From: Vulcanimicrobiota bacterium
GTDB taxonomy: Bacteria; Vulcanimicrobiota; JAJTBE01
DNA length: 34,264 nt
Assembly: GCA_021107945.1 (NCBI GenBank)
Contig: JAIORV010000118.1
Coordinates: 1-34,264, forward strand
Direction of reading: 5' to 3'
The translations under genes were made by a program, and so were the position numbers. This document shows, piece by piece, positions 1 through 7,848 of the stretch. A model generated the notes under the pieces. The model was not told the DNA's origin. It did not search any database and was given only the letters and a program-made list of their open reading frames with translations. The stretch's first letter is position 1. Each line of letters opens with the position of its first letter.

Positions 1-73
1 TTCAATAAAAGTAACTATTCAATAAAAGTAACTATTCAATAAAAGTAACTATTCAGCAAAAGTAACTATTCAG
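1..73. repeat. 17-bp direct tandem repeat, about four copies
   Basis: The unit TTCAATAAAAGTAACTA occurs at 1-17, 18-34 and 35-51. A variant copy with GC in place of AT follows at 52-68, and a fifth begins TTCAG at 69. The array starts at the window edge, so its full length is unknown. No gene overlaps it. The related string ATAGTTACCAATAAAA appears in another orientation just before the first gene (about 231-247), so the unit may be part of a wider dispersed repeat. Function unknown. Confidence 0.9.
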
Positions 74-270
74 CCCCTTTTTGTGGGGGGTTTCTAAACT
101 ACGATTTCACAACGTTTTAGGCTAGTCGGGAGACCAGTTTCTACCCAAATTTCATGTAATTAATAATTGTCTGAAGTGTTAACTTCATTTAAACTCTGCG
201 TCCTCTGCCTCCCCTGCGTTCTCTGCGGTGAATAGTTACCAATAAAATTTATTTCTCGGGAGTGAATTTT
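74..270. other. Gene-free spacer with dispersed repeat
   Basis: No credible reading frame is present. At 74-90 a short C4/G4 hairpin followed by TTT could be a weak terminator for a gene to the left. At about 190-236 lies a degenerate CTCTGCG(T/G)-type repeat, the reverse complement of the CACAGAG/CGCAGAG family found in other gaps of this window. A ribosome binding site (GGGAG, 258-262) for the following gene closes the spacer. Confidence 0.6.
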
Positions 271-678
271 ATGAGTTTTAAACGAATGTCCATTGTCATT
301 CCCCTGCTGGTTGTTTTTTTATTTGTAAAATCCCTGGTGTTCTCGGCGGAAAAAACACCGGAGCAGGTGTATGAGAGCTATTTATTTCATGTAAGAAAGG
401 GTGACTTCAGGCAAATGCTTTCTTACCTGGCACGCCCTCTTCGCTCCGGGTTTGAGAAGCTCGATGCAAGTCAGCAAGAAGGAGCAGTGAAGCGACTCCA
501 GGATTTGGTGCCGATAAATTATAAAATCATTGACAGGCATGTATCGGCTAACCGGGCGGTTCTGGTATTCAGGGGCAAGGCAAAAAATCTCAAGACAGGT
601 AAGTATGTAACAAGGGGAAAATGCTCGTTTGTAAAAGAGAACGGCAAATGGAAAATAAGCAGGGAATACTGGAGGTAG
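271..678 (+). CDS. Small exported NTF2/SnoaL-like protein, paralog 1
   Basis: Predicted protein of 135 residues. I chose the ATG at 271 over the in-frame GTG at 262 because GGGAG at 258-262 sits 8 bases before it. Residues 1-26 form a signal peptide or membrane anchor (basic start, hydrophobic core, then VFSAEK). The rest follows a pattern shared with the next two genes: TPEQVYESY near the start, an amphipathic helix with a YLAR motif, and a strand ending in NGKWKISREYW. That layout resembles the NTF2/SnoaL-like (DUF4878-like) fold, which is an inference from the pattern and not a verified match. It probably acts outside the cytoplasmic membrane. It starts a tandem set of three paralogs, with 5 bases to the next start. 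Function unknown. Confidence 0.75.
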   Translation: MSFKRMSIVIPLLVVFLFVKSLVFSAEKTPEQVYESYLFHVRKGDFRQMLSYLARPLRSGFEKLDASQQEGAVKRLQDLVPINYKIIDRHVSANRAVLVFRGKAKNLKTGKYVTRGKCSFVKENGKWKISREYWR

Positions 679-683
679 TAAAA

Positions 684-1109
684 ATGAAAAAAGTGATTTA
701 CGTTTTTATTTTTGTTTTGTTGATTTCTGTTGGAACAACTAACTTTGCAAGAGCGGCACAGACACCGGCGCAGGTTTTCGAGAGTTATTATAAGGCGGTT
801 AAAGCCGGAAATTTTGAATCAATGATTTCATATCTTGCTTCAAAACTACAGGAGAAAGCGAAGCAGGTTCCACAGGAGCAGAAAAGTAAATTTGTTCAAT
901 TTCAGGAAAAGTTACTCCCTTCAACATATACCATAGGAAAAACTGATATCAACGGCAACTATGCAACGGTACACCTGAAAGGAAAGGTGGTACACCCCAG
1001 AACTGGAGAAGAAAGGAGTTTTGGAAGAGTCTATCTTTTAAAAGAGTCCGGTGCGTGGAAGATATTTAAATTCAACTGGAAAAAGAATGAGTCTGACTTT
1101 AAGAAATAA
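684..1109 (+). CDS. Small exported NTF2/SnoaL-like protein, paralog 2
   Basis: Predicted protein of 141 residues. The ATG at 684 is preceded by GGAGG at 671-675, inside the end of paralog 1, so the two genes are tightly coupled. Upstream in-frame starts back to 621 would bury the start in the previous gene and hide the signal peptide. Residues 1-25 are a clear signal peptide with a FARAAQ cleavage region. The mature part repeats the paralog pattern: TPAQVFESYYKAVKAGNFES, a YLASKLQ helix, and a C-terminal strand ESGAWKIFKFNWKK. Same probable NTF2-like fold, ligand unknown. Confidence 0.78.
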   Translation: MKKVIYVFIFVLLISVGTTNFARAAQTPAQVFESYYKAVKAGNFESMISYLASKLQEKAKQVPQEQKSKFVQFQEKLLPSTYTIGKTDINGNYATVHLKGKVVHPRTGEERSFGRVYLLKESGAWKIFKFNWKKNESDFKK

Positions 1110-1126
1110 CAGAAACGGCAGAAGTT

Positions 1127-1618
1127 ATGAAGAAAGAAAAAAACAATCTCAAAAGTATAATGATTCTGGGCATTCTTGCCATTATCCTTATAGGGGTGGG
1201 ATATGTGATTTGTTCATATGTATTCAATCTTGGCAAGAAAGCACCTCCATCCGCTCTCCCGGCGGTATCTCCCGAAGAGACATTTGACAATTATATAAAG
1301 GCGACAAAAACGGCCGATGTAACAAAAATACGTCATTTTATCAGCAGTCAGCACCAGCATGAATTCGATAAACTTGACGAAAAGCAGATGAAAGCAAGGG
1401 GCGAGTTCATCAAAAACACCGCTCCCACAAAATATAAAACAACAGGTCGGAAAATCATGCACGATAAGGCAATGCTTTTGCTGGAGGGTAACGCGAAGAG
1501 TTTTATTGAGGGATCCTCTGCAAAATACGGCAAGGTAATATTCCATCTTGAATCGGGAAAATGGAAAATTTATAAGCTTCATTGGGCTGACAAACCTGAG
1601 AGTTTGCCAAAAAAATAG
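1127..1618 (+). CDS. Membrane-anchored NTF2/SnoaL-like protein, paralog 3
   Basis: Predicted protein of 163 residues, 17 bases after paralog 2. The ribosome binding site is weak (AGAAG). After a basic start, residues 11-33 form a transmembrane segment with no obvious cleavage site, so this copy may stay anchored, unlike its two neighbours. Then comes a short Pro/Ala linker and the shared domain: SPEETFDNYIKATKTADV, then ESGKWKIYKLHW at the end. All three copies keep the aromatic-rich C-terminal strand and the N-terminal helix while differing widely in between, which suggests old duplications. Role unknown. Confidence 0.75.
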   Translation: MKKEKNNLKSIMILGILAIILIGVGYVICSYVFNLGKKAPPSALPAVSPEETFDNYIKATKTADVTKIRHFISSQHQHEFDKLDEKQMKARGEFIKNTAPTKYKTTGRKIMHDKAMLLLEGNAKSFIEGSSAKYGKVIFHLESGKWKIYKLHWADKPESLPKK

Positions 1619-2016
1619 TTGCTATTCACCGCAGACGCGGAGTTTTGGAAAATTGACACTTTAAATAATATACTAATTAAATAGAATCTAAGTAGATTCC
1701 GGCCTCTTGACCAACTTGAAACATTGCGAAATCGAGATTTGAAATTTCTCCCCCTGAAAAGAGGCTGAATAGATATAAAAATTAAATATTTATGTTATAT
1801 TATATAGGTGTTGTAACCATTTAATCCCCTTAATCCCCTTATCACAGAAATAACATTCCGCAATAAATGTAGGAGTGGCATCCTGCCACGACAAGAAAAT
1901 AACATTTCTCAATAAACGTAGTGGTGACATCCCATCACAAATATAAAGGTTGTCTGTTTCTCCCGCCTGTAGTTATACGGAGAATAAAAGATCGGAATCC
2001 CCGGAGTTGATCTGAG
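1619..2016. other. Gene-free spacer with two repeat families
   Basis: No supported coding region. 1619-1645 carries a CTATTCACCGCAGACGCGGAG string of the CGCAGAG repeat family. 1800-1840 holds a short direct repeat (TTAATCCCC twice). 1848-1940 is a 48-base tandem duplication described separately. GGAG at 2003-2006 serves the next gene. Confidence 0.6.
1848..1940. repeat. 48-bp tandem duplication, REP-like hairpins
   Basis: Two diverged copies start at about 1848 and 1896. Both read AAATAACATT, then CAATAAA, then GTAG followed by a short hairpin. The hairpins are GTGGCATCCTGCCAC in copy 1 and GTGGTGACATCCCATCAC in copy 2. The GTAGGAG-plus-hairpin layout recurs at 13394, 20125 and 29000, so this belongs to a dispersed REP-like family. 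Confidence 0.75.
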
Positions 2017-3015
2017 TTGTTCAAAAAGGGTCTTTACCTCAAATGGCCTAAAAAAAGATTATTCCACTTTCGCTGGAAAATTATTCACAGCGTAATTTTG
2101 ATAGTTCTTCTTATACATCTTGCCGTAATAGTGATAATAAAAAATATTATAACTCAGTCAGTTCCGACACAGAGGGTTCTCAGGGTAAATATTGACATGG
2201 TAAAGCCCGGGGATTTCAGAATATTAAAAGCTAAAGAAAAGGTGAATTTTCTTAAAAAAAAGAAGCTGACCCCGGAAACCGATAAGAAAAAAGTAAAAAC
2301 TTCTGACAGAGGGCAGAAAAAAAAGGACTCCCGCGATTCACACAAAGCGAGATCCCTGTCCAAAAAGGCGGATGCTCAGAAGATAGAACAGAAAGTCAAA
2401 ATATCCCTTCCCGGTGCAGATTATCCACAGGTGCAGTCGATTCCCGGGGGAAAGATCCAGAGAATTTCACCTACTGGAAGACCCGGGGGGTCCTATGATG
2501 AATACAGGATAACATATACACCTCGAAGTGAAGGGACCGGTGGCAACTCCCGGGGAAGAAGCGACGGTCAAGGACTCCCGGGACCCGAAGGAGAGCGGGA
2601 AATCCCCTGGGTTTTATGGGATTACAAATTCAAGGTCGGTAGAACAGTCAATTATCCCATGACAATCCAGGAATCATTCAAGTATTACCTGGCTGCAAGG
2701 GACGCGGATCCTTTCCTCGTGGGGGCTGTGGTGCCTTTTTCCCGGGAAGTGGACAAACTTGGAGTGGGCAGTGTCCGATTTATTGTAACAATCCCCGCTG
2801 TTGACAACCAGCCTGAGGAAGGAGTTCATCCCATTGATATTAAAGTACTTGAAGTCAATCCGAGAAATCCCGATATGCGTGAAGAAATGGAGAAAATCGC
2901 AATTGTCTGCGTGCAGCGATCTCTCTGGTACCCGGCAAAGATGGGTGGTCAGACCGTAACAAAAGATGTCGAATTCACACTGCGTTTTTATGGAAAAGAA
3001 GGAAAGAAGAACTGA
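2017..3015 (+). CDS. TonB-like envelope protein, paralog A
   Basis: Predicted protein of 332 residues starting at TTG, with GGAG 10 bases upstream. No later in-frame start keeps the membrane segment. Residues 23-42 form a single N-terminal transmembrane helix with His34 inside it; TonB proteins need a His in this helix to couple to ExbB/ExbD. Residues 70-130 are a strongly basic linker, followed by a Gly/Pro/Ser-rich spacer to about 195. Residues 249-325 resemble a TonB C-terminal domain: a strand GSVRFIVTI, a helix ending in SLWYPAKMGG, and a last strand VEFTLRFYG. The linker is Lys-rich rather than the usual Pro-rich. No exbB/exbD is near. A periplasm-spanning energy-transduction or scaffold role is inferred. 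Confidence 0.7.
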   Translation: MFKKGLYLKWPKKRLFHFRWKIIHSVILIVLLIHLAVIVIIKNIITQSVPTQRVLRVNIDMVKPGDFRILKAKEKVNFLKKKKLTPETDKKKVKTSDRGQKKKDSRDSHKARSLSKKADAQKIEQKVKISLPGADYPQVQSIPGGKIQRISPTGRPGGSYDEYRITYTPRSEGTGGNSRGRSDGQGLPGPEGEREIPWVLWDYKFKVGRTVNYPMTIQESFKYYLAARDADPFLVGAVVPFSREVDKLGVGSVRFIVTIPAVDNQPEEGVHPIDIKVLEVNPRNPDMREEMEKIAIVCVQRSLWYPAKMGGQTVTKDVEFTLRFYGKEGKKN

Positions 3016-3027
3016 GGTGGAAATTTA

Positions 3028-3921
3028 ATGCCCCTCCCCCCGGAATTATATATCGAAAAACCTACCAGGGGCTTTAAATGGGACACTTTACACAATATGA
3101 TTGTAATTGTGCTCCTGTTGCATGTTGCCGCTTTTCTTTTTCTCGGATATATGATCCCGGGATTGCCCGTGCCCGCAATGATAGTCTATGACATCGGCCT
3201 TGTCAAAGGAGCGGGCAGAAAGGGTGGAGCCAGGAAAAGGTCAATGGAAAATGGGCAGAAAAAAAAGGTTTCCAAAAAAGAGAAACAGGTGAAGGTAACA
3301 AAATCCACCAGTGTAAAAAAGAAGAAAACATCTAATGTAGTAGCCCTCAAGGCAATGTTACCGCAAGATAATTATGCCAAACACAGACAAGTCAGAGAGA
3401 ATAGAAACAAAGGTAACCAGGGAGCCATAACCTCCGGCAAGAGACCGGGGAGCGGTGGAAAAGGTGAGCAGGGAGCCGGCAGGTCTGATAGCGGCAAGGG
3501 AAAGGGAGGGTCCGGGTATGGAGTTCTGATCGGTTATCCGTACAACCTCCTTCCACAGCGATATGACTCGGACAGTCTTCTCGAGGAGAGAAGAAAGTAT
3601 TTCAATTCAACCAGATCTCGTCCACTGCTTGTCCGGGCTCCGATGCCGGGAAAAAATTCCCTTCGTGGAATGGGATATTCAAAAGTTAAAGTCAAGCTGT
3701 TGATCTCTGAAGTTGAAAACTTCCCCAACACCGGGATAAGACCGGATAGTGTGGTTATTATTGACATCGAAACAAAGAAAACCGGTCGCATAGATGCACA
3801 CAGGGAAATTGTCATGGATATGCTGAATAATTCCTCATGGTATCCGGCAAGACGAGAGGGAAAAGTGATACAGGAATATATCACATTTTTTGTTTATGTA
3901 TATGGGACGGACGACGGATGA
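3028..3921 (+). CDS. TonB-like envelope protein, paralog B
   Basis: Predicted protein of 297 residues. The ATG follows GAGGTGG at 3014-3020, which overlaps the end of paralog A, so the pair is co-translated. The layout copies paralog A: one transmembrane helix at 22-42 with His32, a Lys-rich linker (about 60-110), a Gly-rich spacer with GKGEQGAGRSDSGKGKGG, and a C-terminal domain (about 215-293) with MLNNSSWYPARREG and a closing strand YITFFVYVYG. The two copies may form a heterodimer (inference). The last codons (GTDDG-stop) are written by a GGACGACGGA repeat that continues into the spacer, so repeat sequence has probably grown into the 3' end. Confidence 0.7.
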   Translation: MPLPPELYIEKPTRGFKWDTLHNMIVIVLLLHVAAFLFLGYMIPGLPVPAMIVYDIGLVKGAGRKGGARKRSMENGQKKKVSKKEKQVKVTKSTSVKKKKTSNVVALKAMLPQDNYAKHRQVRENRNKGNQGAITSGKRPGSGGKGEQGAGRSDSGKGKGGSGYGVLIGYPYNLLPQRYDSDSLLEERRKYFNSTRSRPLLVRAPMPGKNSLRGMGYSKVKVKLLISEVENFPNTGIRPDSVVIIDIETKKTGRIDAHREIVMDMLNNSSWYPARREGKVIQEYITFFVYVYGTDDG

Positions 3922-4327
3922 GGGAATACGGACGACGGACGACAGAATCCCCTTTCCCTTTTCCCCTTTCCCCTTTCTTTTTACCACGAAGCCACGGAGT
4001 TCACGAAGAAAATAAAAGAATTTATCTACTCTGTGTCCTTCGTGCCATCGTGGTGTAACAAATAATCTCCCTTTCCCCTTTCCCCTTCTCCCTTCTCCCG
4101 TTTCCCGCTTCCCATTTCCCATGTGGGAGGGATTACTGTGTGTTTGAAGAAGATTGAGAGGCAATTTTTATTAAGAAATTCATATATCCTTTAGCGGGAA
4201 TGTTTTACTCCCGGTAGCTATTAAGGACTTTGTGGTTTTAGCGGTGGGATTATCGGAGTTATTTAGACTCAAAATATTTTAATAATTATCGAAAAGATAT
4301 CAAGTTCACTAATCTGGAGGAGAAGCT
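3905..4327. repeat. Composite repeat spacer, no gene
   Basis: In order: GGACGACGGA-type short repeats (3905-3948); a pyrimidine run of CCCTTT/CCCC units (3950-3980); a left arm TACCACGAAGCCACGGAG (3982-4009); a right arm CTCTGTGTCCTTCGTGCC (4029-4058) that is an imperfect reverse complement of the left; then a second pyrimidine run (4066-4122). The arms belong to the CACGAAG repeat family seen at 13447, 28745 and 29076. 4123-4327 is AT-rich leader with GGAGGAG (4317-4323) just before the ABC gene. Confidence 0.8.
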
Positions 4328-5503
4328 GTGGCACAGGTACGATTTGATGAAGTTAATAAAATTTTTCAGGGTACCGCTCCCGTAAAAAAGAAATGGTGGG
4401 AATTCTGGAGGTCCGGCAAAAGACCCAACGAGGTTCATGTTGTAAAAGGAGTGTCGATGAATATCTCCGATGGTGAATTCCTTGTTCTTGTGGGCCCGTC
4501 GGGTTGTGGAAAATCTACTACTCTGCGTATGTTAGCAGGGCTTGAGGAGGTCACATCAGGCGAGATATTCATTGATGATTGCATGGTAAATGATATTACT
4601 CCCAAGGACAGGGATATTGCAATGGTCTTTCAAAATTACGCTCTTTATCCTCACATGAATGTTTATGAAAACATGGCATTTGGTCTTCGTTTGAGAAAGT
4701 TCCAGAATAATGAGATAGAGAAGAGGGTAAATAAAACGGCAAAACTCCTGGGCATACAGAACCTTCTGAATCGGAAGCCCAAGGAGTTGTCCGGCGGACA
4801 GCGTCAGAGAGTGGCAATGGGCAGAGCGATTGTGAGAGAGCCCAAGGTCTTCCTCATGGATGAGCCGCTTTCAAACCTGGATGCCAAATTGAGGGTTCAA
4901 ATGAGGGCTGAGCTTCAGAAGCTTCACCATCGGCTTGGTATTACCACCATCTATGTAACCCATGATCAGGTGGAAGCAATGACCCTGGGAAACCGGATCG
5001 CACTTTTAAATCATGGAGTCATACAGCAGTTGGATACTCCCCTGGAACTTTACAATCATCCTTCCAATAAATTTGTTGCCGGTTTTATCGGTAGTCCTTC
5101 CATGAATTTTGTCGATGCCACGATTCTGGAAGAAGACGGGGAAGTTTATGTGAAGACATCGGATTTCAAGTTGAAAATTCACGGCGAGCATGGTAATCGT
5201 CTCCGCCCCTTCATAGATAAAGAAGTGATTATGGGCATAAGACCCGAGGATATAGCTGATGAGAAATTTTTACAGAAAAAGCCCGAAGAGGAGAACACTT
5301 TTGATGCAATGGTTGAAGTGCAGGAACCCCTCGGAGCGGAGATTATTCTTTACATCAAGCTGGGAGAGGAATCTCTTATAGCACGGGTCAACCCACAAAC
5401 GGGTGCAAAAGTGGGGGAGAAATTAAGAGTTGTATTCGATACTGAAAAGGTGCAAATTTTTGACAGGGAAACGGAAATAAACTTGATCGTCGCAGAGGAG
5501 TAG
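4328..5503 (+). CDS. ABC transporter ATP-binding protein, MalK/UgpC type
   Basis: Predicted protein of 391 residues; GTG start with GGAGGAG about 5 bases upstream. It would hydrolyse ATP to power import, probably of a sugar or related solute, from the cytoplasmic face. Visible motifs: Walker A GPSGCGKST (56-64), Q-loop Gln102, signature LSGGQ (154-158), Walker B VFLMDE (174-179), D-loop SNLD (182-185), H-loop His212. After about residue 240 comes the TOBE-type regulatory region usual in MalK/UgpC (GSPSMNF, GIRPEDI). The length fits that family. A Lys/Trp-rich stretch (19-36, KKKWWEFWRSGK) is inserted near the N-terminus. No permease or binding-protein gene is in the window, so it may be a shared ATPase; the substrate cannot be read. 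Confidence 0.92.
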   Translation: MAQVRFDEVNKIFQGTAPVKKKWWEFWRSGKRPNEVHVVKGVSMNISDGEFLVLVGPSGCGKSTTLRMLAGLEEVTSGEIFIDDCMVNDITPKDRDIAMVFQNYALYPHMNVYENMAFGLRLRKFQNNEIEKRVNKTAKLLGIQNLLNRKPKELSGGQRQRVAMGRAIVREPKVFLMDEPLSNLDAKLRVQMRAELQKLHHRLGITTIYVTHDQVEAMTLGNRIALLNHGVIQQLDTPLELYNHPSNKFVAGFIGSPSMNFVDATILEEDGEVYVKTSDFKLKIHGEHGNRLRPFIDKEVIMGIRPEDIADEKFLQKKPEEENTFDAMVEVQEPLGAEIILYIKLGEESLIARVNPQTGAKVGEKLRVVFDTEKVQIFDRETEINLIVAEE

Positions 5504-5951
5504 TTTTTGATTTGGGAGAGCGCAAGGACGAAGTCCCTGGTGAAAAAGTTCAAGGAATTTTTGCCAGGTTTGATTTTAATGAGATTGCCCCCCGCATATC
5601 TCACGGGGCAGATTTATTCCTCAATCGATCCAGGTAGTATTTATTATTTTTTTTGCTTTTCTACCTTGCCCTCATCTCCGGGAATGACTGAGTGGAAATA
5701 AACAATGATATCTTTATTGAAAAAAGGTTTAATCGGAAATGAGTTTTTAGATATTATAGGAGGAAAAGGAACATAGGTAGAATTAATTGAAATCTATAGG
5801 TAGTCCGGGAGGAGTCGGTTTTGATATTATTTATCGGCTTTTAGTGGGTTATTCAAAATCCGGACAGTTTTGAACTTTCCTCACGTGAGGTTATACATAT
5901 CTCGATTGTTTTTGTGGTTCGGAGCACAAAAGCGGAATAAAGGATCGGTTT
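5504..5951. other. Gene-free spacer of 448 bases
   Basis: I see no convincing gene; the only forward frame (5507-5701) has no recognisable composition or motif. A short stem TGCCCC/GGGGCA (5586-5610) lies about 80 bases after the ABC gene and is too weak to call a terminator. GGAGGA-like strings near 5759 and 5808 have no frame behind them. The segment is AT-rich towards the kinase and probably holds its promoter, which I could not assign. Confidence 0.5.
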
Positions 5952-7838
5952 ATGATTTGCCCTATTTGTGGCACAAGCAACAAAGAAGACACTGTAAAGT
6001 GCACGAAATGCGGACTTATACTTTCTCCGGGTAAAATAGGCGCGCTCAGAAAAGCGGAGGAGAACCTCAGAACTAGTAAGAAAAAAAAGGTGTCCTCTCG
6101 CTCATTTCCTATGTACCTTGGCAAAGGCAGGTATTTGGTGAAGAAGAAGCTGGCCTCCGGGGGAATGAGTCGCGTGCTTCTTGCTAAAGATTCAAAAATG
6201 GACTGCTTTGTTGTGGTCAAGGAAATGCTTCCCTTTTTTCAAGATGACAAGGACGCCGAATACCTTGTAAATCGATTCCAGGAAGAGGCAAAACTTCTCT
6301 ATAGGCTTGATCATCCAAGGCTCCCGAAGGTAAAGGATTATTTCACCGAGGAAGACCGTCTTTACTTCATCATGCAATATATTGACGGCAAGACCCTGGC
6401 AAAGATTGCCCTCAATAGACCCGGGCAGAGAATAAAAATGGAAGAGGGACTGAAGTGGATGATGGAAGTAATAGAGATTCTTTCATATCTCCACAACCAG
6501 GATCCGCCGGTAATACATAGGGATATTAAACCGCATAATATCATGCTTGATAAAAGCAAGAGAATATACCTTGTCGATTTCGGAATCGCCAGGGAAGTAA
6601 CAGGGCAAGCGGGAACGGGTACAACAGTGGGGACATTCGGTTATGCCTCACCGGAGCACTTTACAGGGAAATTCCTCTTCTCTTCCGACCTTTACAGTCT
6701 TGGGGCTACATTCCATATGCTGCTTTCGGGGTCGGATCCCAGGGAAAGACCGCCTTTTGAATTTCCACCTTTGTCTGAATACAGGAATGATATACCTCCG
6801 GGACTGGAGGAGATTTTCAACAGGCTTCTGCAAAAAGATAGAAAAAAAAGGTACAGGACAGTCAATGAATTAAAGAAAGATTATTATACAATACTCTCGG
6901 GGGTTCATCGGAGAAAGGGAAAAACGAGAAAGAAGAGAGTGGGAGTGTCGCCTGATAGTGGTACAATAAGATTGCAGAAAGAAAAAATGATACCCCTTGA
7001 ATATAACACTTCAGGGGTGGAGATATTATCCAGGAATCCGGACATTGAAAAAGAAGATGAAAAAAGACACTTACCGTTATTTACTCCAAGATCCCCTATC
7101 GTAACAAAAGCAAGAAGGGTAACTAAAATAAAAGGGAAGAAAAAGGAAAAAAACAGTGAGGAAATCCTTGAGGAAATTCTTAAAAAACAGAAAGAAAAGA
7201 AGGAGGCTTTGGCAGAGGAATCAAAGACCGAGGGATTTGCAGAAAAGATAAAGCCACATCTCATTCCGCTTATTCTTATAGGATTGGTAATACTTGCCTC
7301 AATGGGATTTATAATGTTTTATGTCTGGAAATCCTTTATTGCCGCCAAGAAAGAAAGGATCGAATACCAGGTTAAAGCATATTCGAAATCTGAAAAGGCG
7401 ATATTTAAGATGAAAGATATTCTCAAGAATACAAAATATAAGCCTTCCACTCAAAAAGTTAAGAAATATATCAAGAAAAAAAGCGGGTTCAGGGTTTATC
7501 AAACATTTAAAGATCAGGATGCCGCCCGCAGAATTGCTAAATACCTCAGCTCAAAGGGTATTACGACAAAGGTAATTGAGGATCCCGATGAGGGTATTAT
7601 TGTTCGCCTTGGAGGAACGTTCAGGACCAGGAGGGAAGCGCAAAGATATGCAAACAGGGCGCAAGGAGTTATGCCTCTTATTTTCAAGGTAAGTTATAAT
7701 TACCACAAGATTCCATATACAACCTATAGGCTCACTCTGTCAGGAATTGCTACGAAGGAAGAAGCTAAAAAAATTAAAAAAGAATTTTCCAAACTCACCC
7801 ACCAGATAGTGATTGAAGAAAAAGTCATTAAAGAATGA
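5952..7838 (+). CDS. Zinc-ribbon Ser/Thr protein kinase with SPOR-like outer domain
   Basis: Predicted protein of 628 residues; ATG with AAAGGA upstream. Order of parts: a zinc ribbon (CPIC 3-6, CTKC 17-20); a Hanks-type kinase domain about 60-315 with ATP-binding Lys90, HRDIKPHN (189-196), DFG (209-211) and SPE (233-235); a Lys-rich linker with a charged coil (about 320-430); one transmembrane helix about 436-460; and an outer region 470-628. Residues 511-570 (GFRVYQTFKDQDAARRIAKY, then a GGTFRTRREAQRYA stretch) look like a SPOR domain, a fold known to bind denuded peptidoglycan. The analogy is to PASTA kinases, with a different wall sensor. It begins a three-gene run with an FHA-cyclase and a histidine kinase. 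Kinase call firm; SPOR call from pattern only. Confidence 0.92.
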   Translation: MICPICGTSNKEDTVKCTKCGLILSPGKIGALRKAEENLRTSKKKKVSSRSFPMYLGKGRYLVKKKLASGGMSRVLLAKDSKMDCFVVVKEMLPFFQDDKDAEYLVNRFQEEAKLLYRLDHPRLPKVKDYFTEEDRLYFIMQYIDGKTLAKIALNRPGQRIKMEEGLKWMMEVIEILSYLHNQDPPVIHRDIKPHNIMLDKSKRIYLVDFGIAREVTGQAGTGTTVGTFGYASPEHFTGKFLFSSDLYSLGATFHMLLSGSDPRERPPFEFPPLSEYRNDIPPGLEEIFNRLLQKDRKKRYRTVNELKKDYYTILSGVHRRKGKTRKKRVGVSPDSGTIRLQKEKMIPLEYNTSGVEILSRNPDIEKEDEKRHLPLFTPRSPIVTKARRVTKIKGKKKEKNSEEILEEILKKQKEKKEALAEESKTEGFAEKIKPHLIPLILIGLVILASMGFIMFYVWKSFIAAKKERIEYQVKAYSKSEKAIFKMKDILKNTKYKPSTQKVKKYIKKKSGFRVYQTFKDQDAARRIAKYLSSKGITTKVIEDPDEGIIVRLGGTFRTRREAQRYANRAQGVMPLIFKVSYNYHKIPYTTYRLTLSGIATKEEAKKIKKEFSKLTHQIVIEEKVIKE

Positions 7839-7848
7839 GGTTTATTAT

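Noticed and set aside
1-73. CRISPR array
   Set aside because: The units are directly adjacent with no spacers, and no cas gene is in the window.
5507-5701. A 64-residue forward frame after the ABC transporter gene
   Set aside because: It starts 4 bases after the stop with no ribosome binding site, has no recognisable pattern, and runs through AT-rich spacer.
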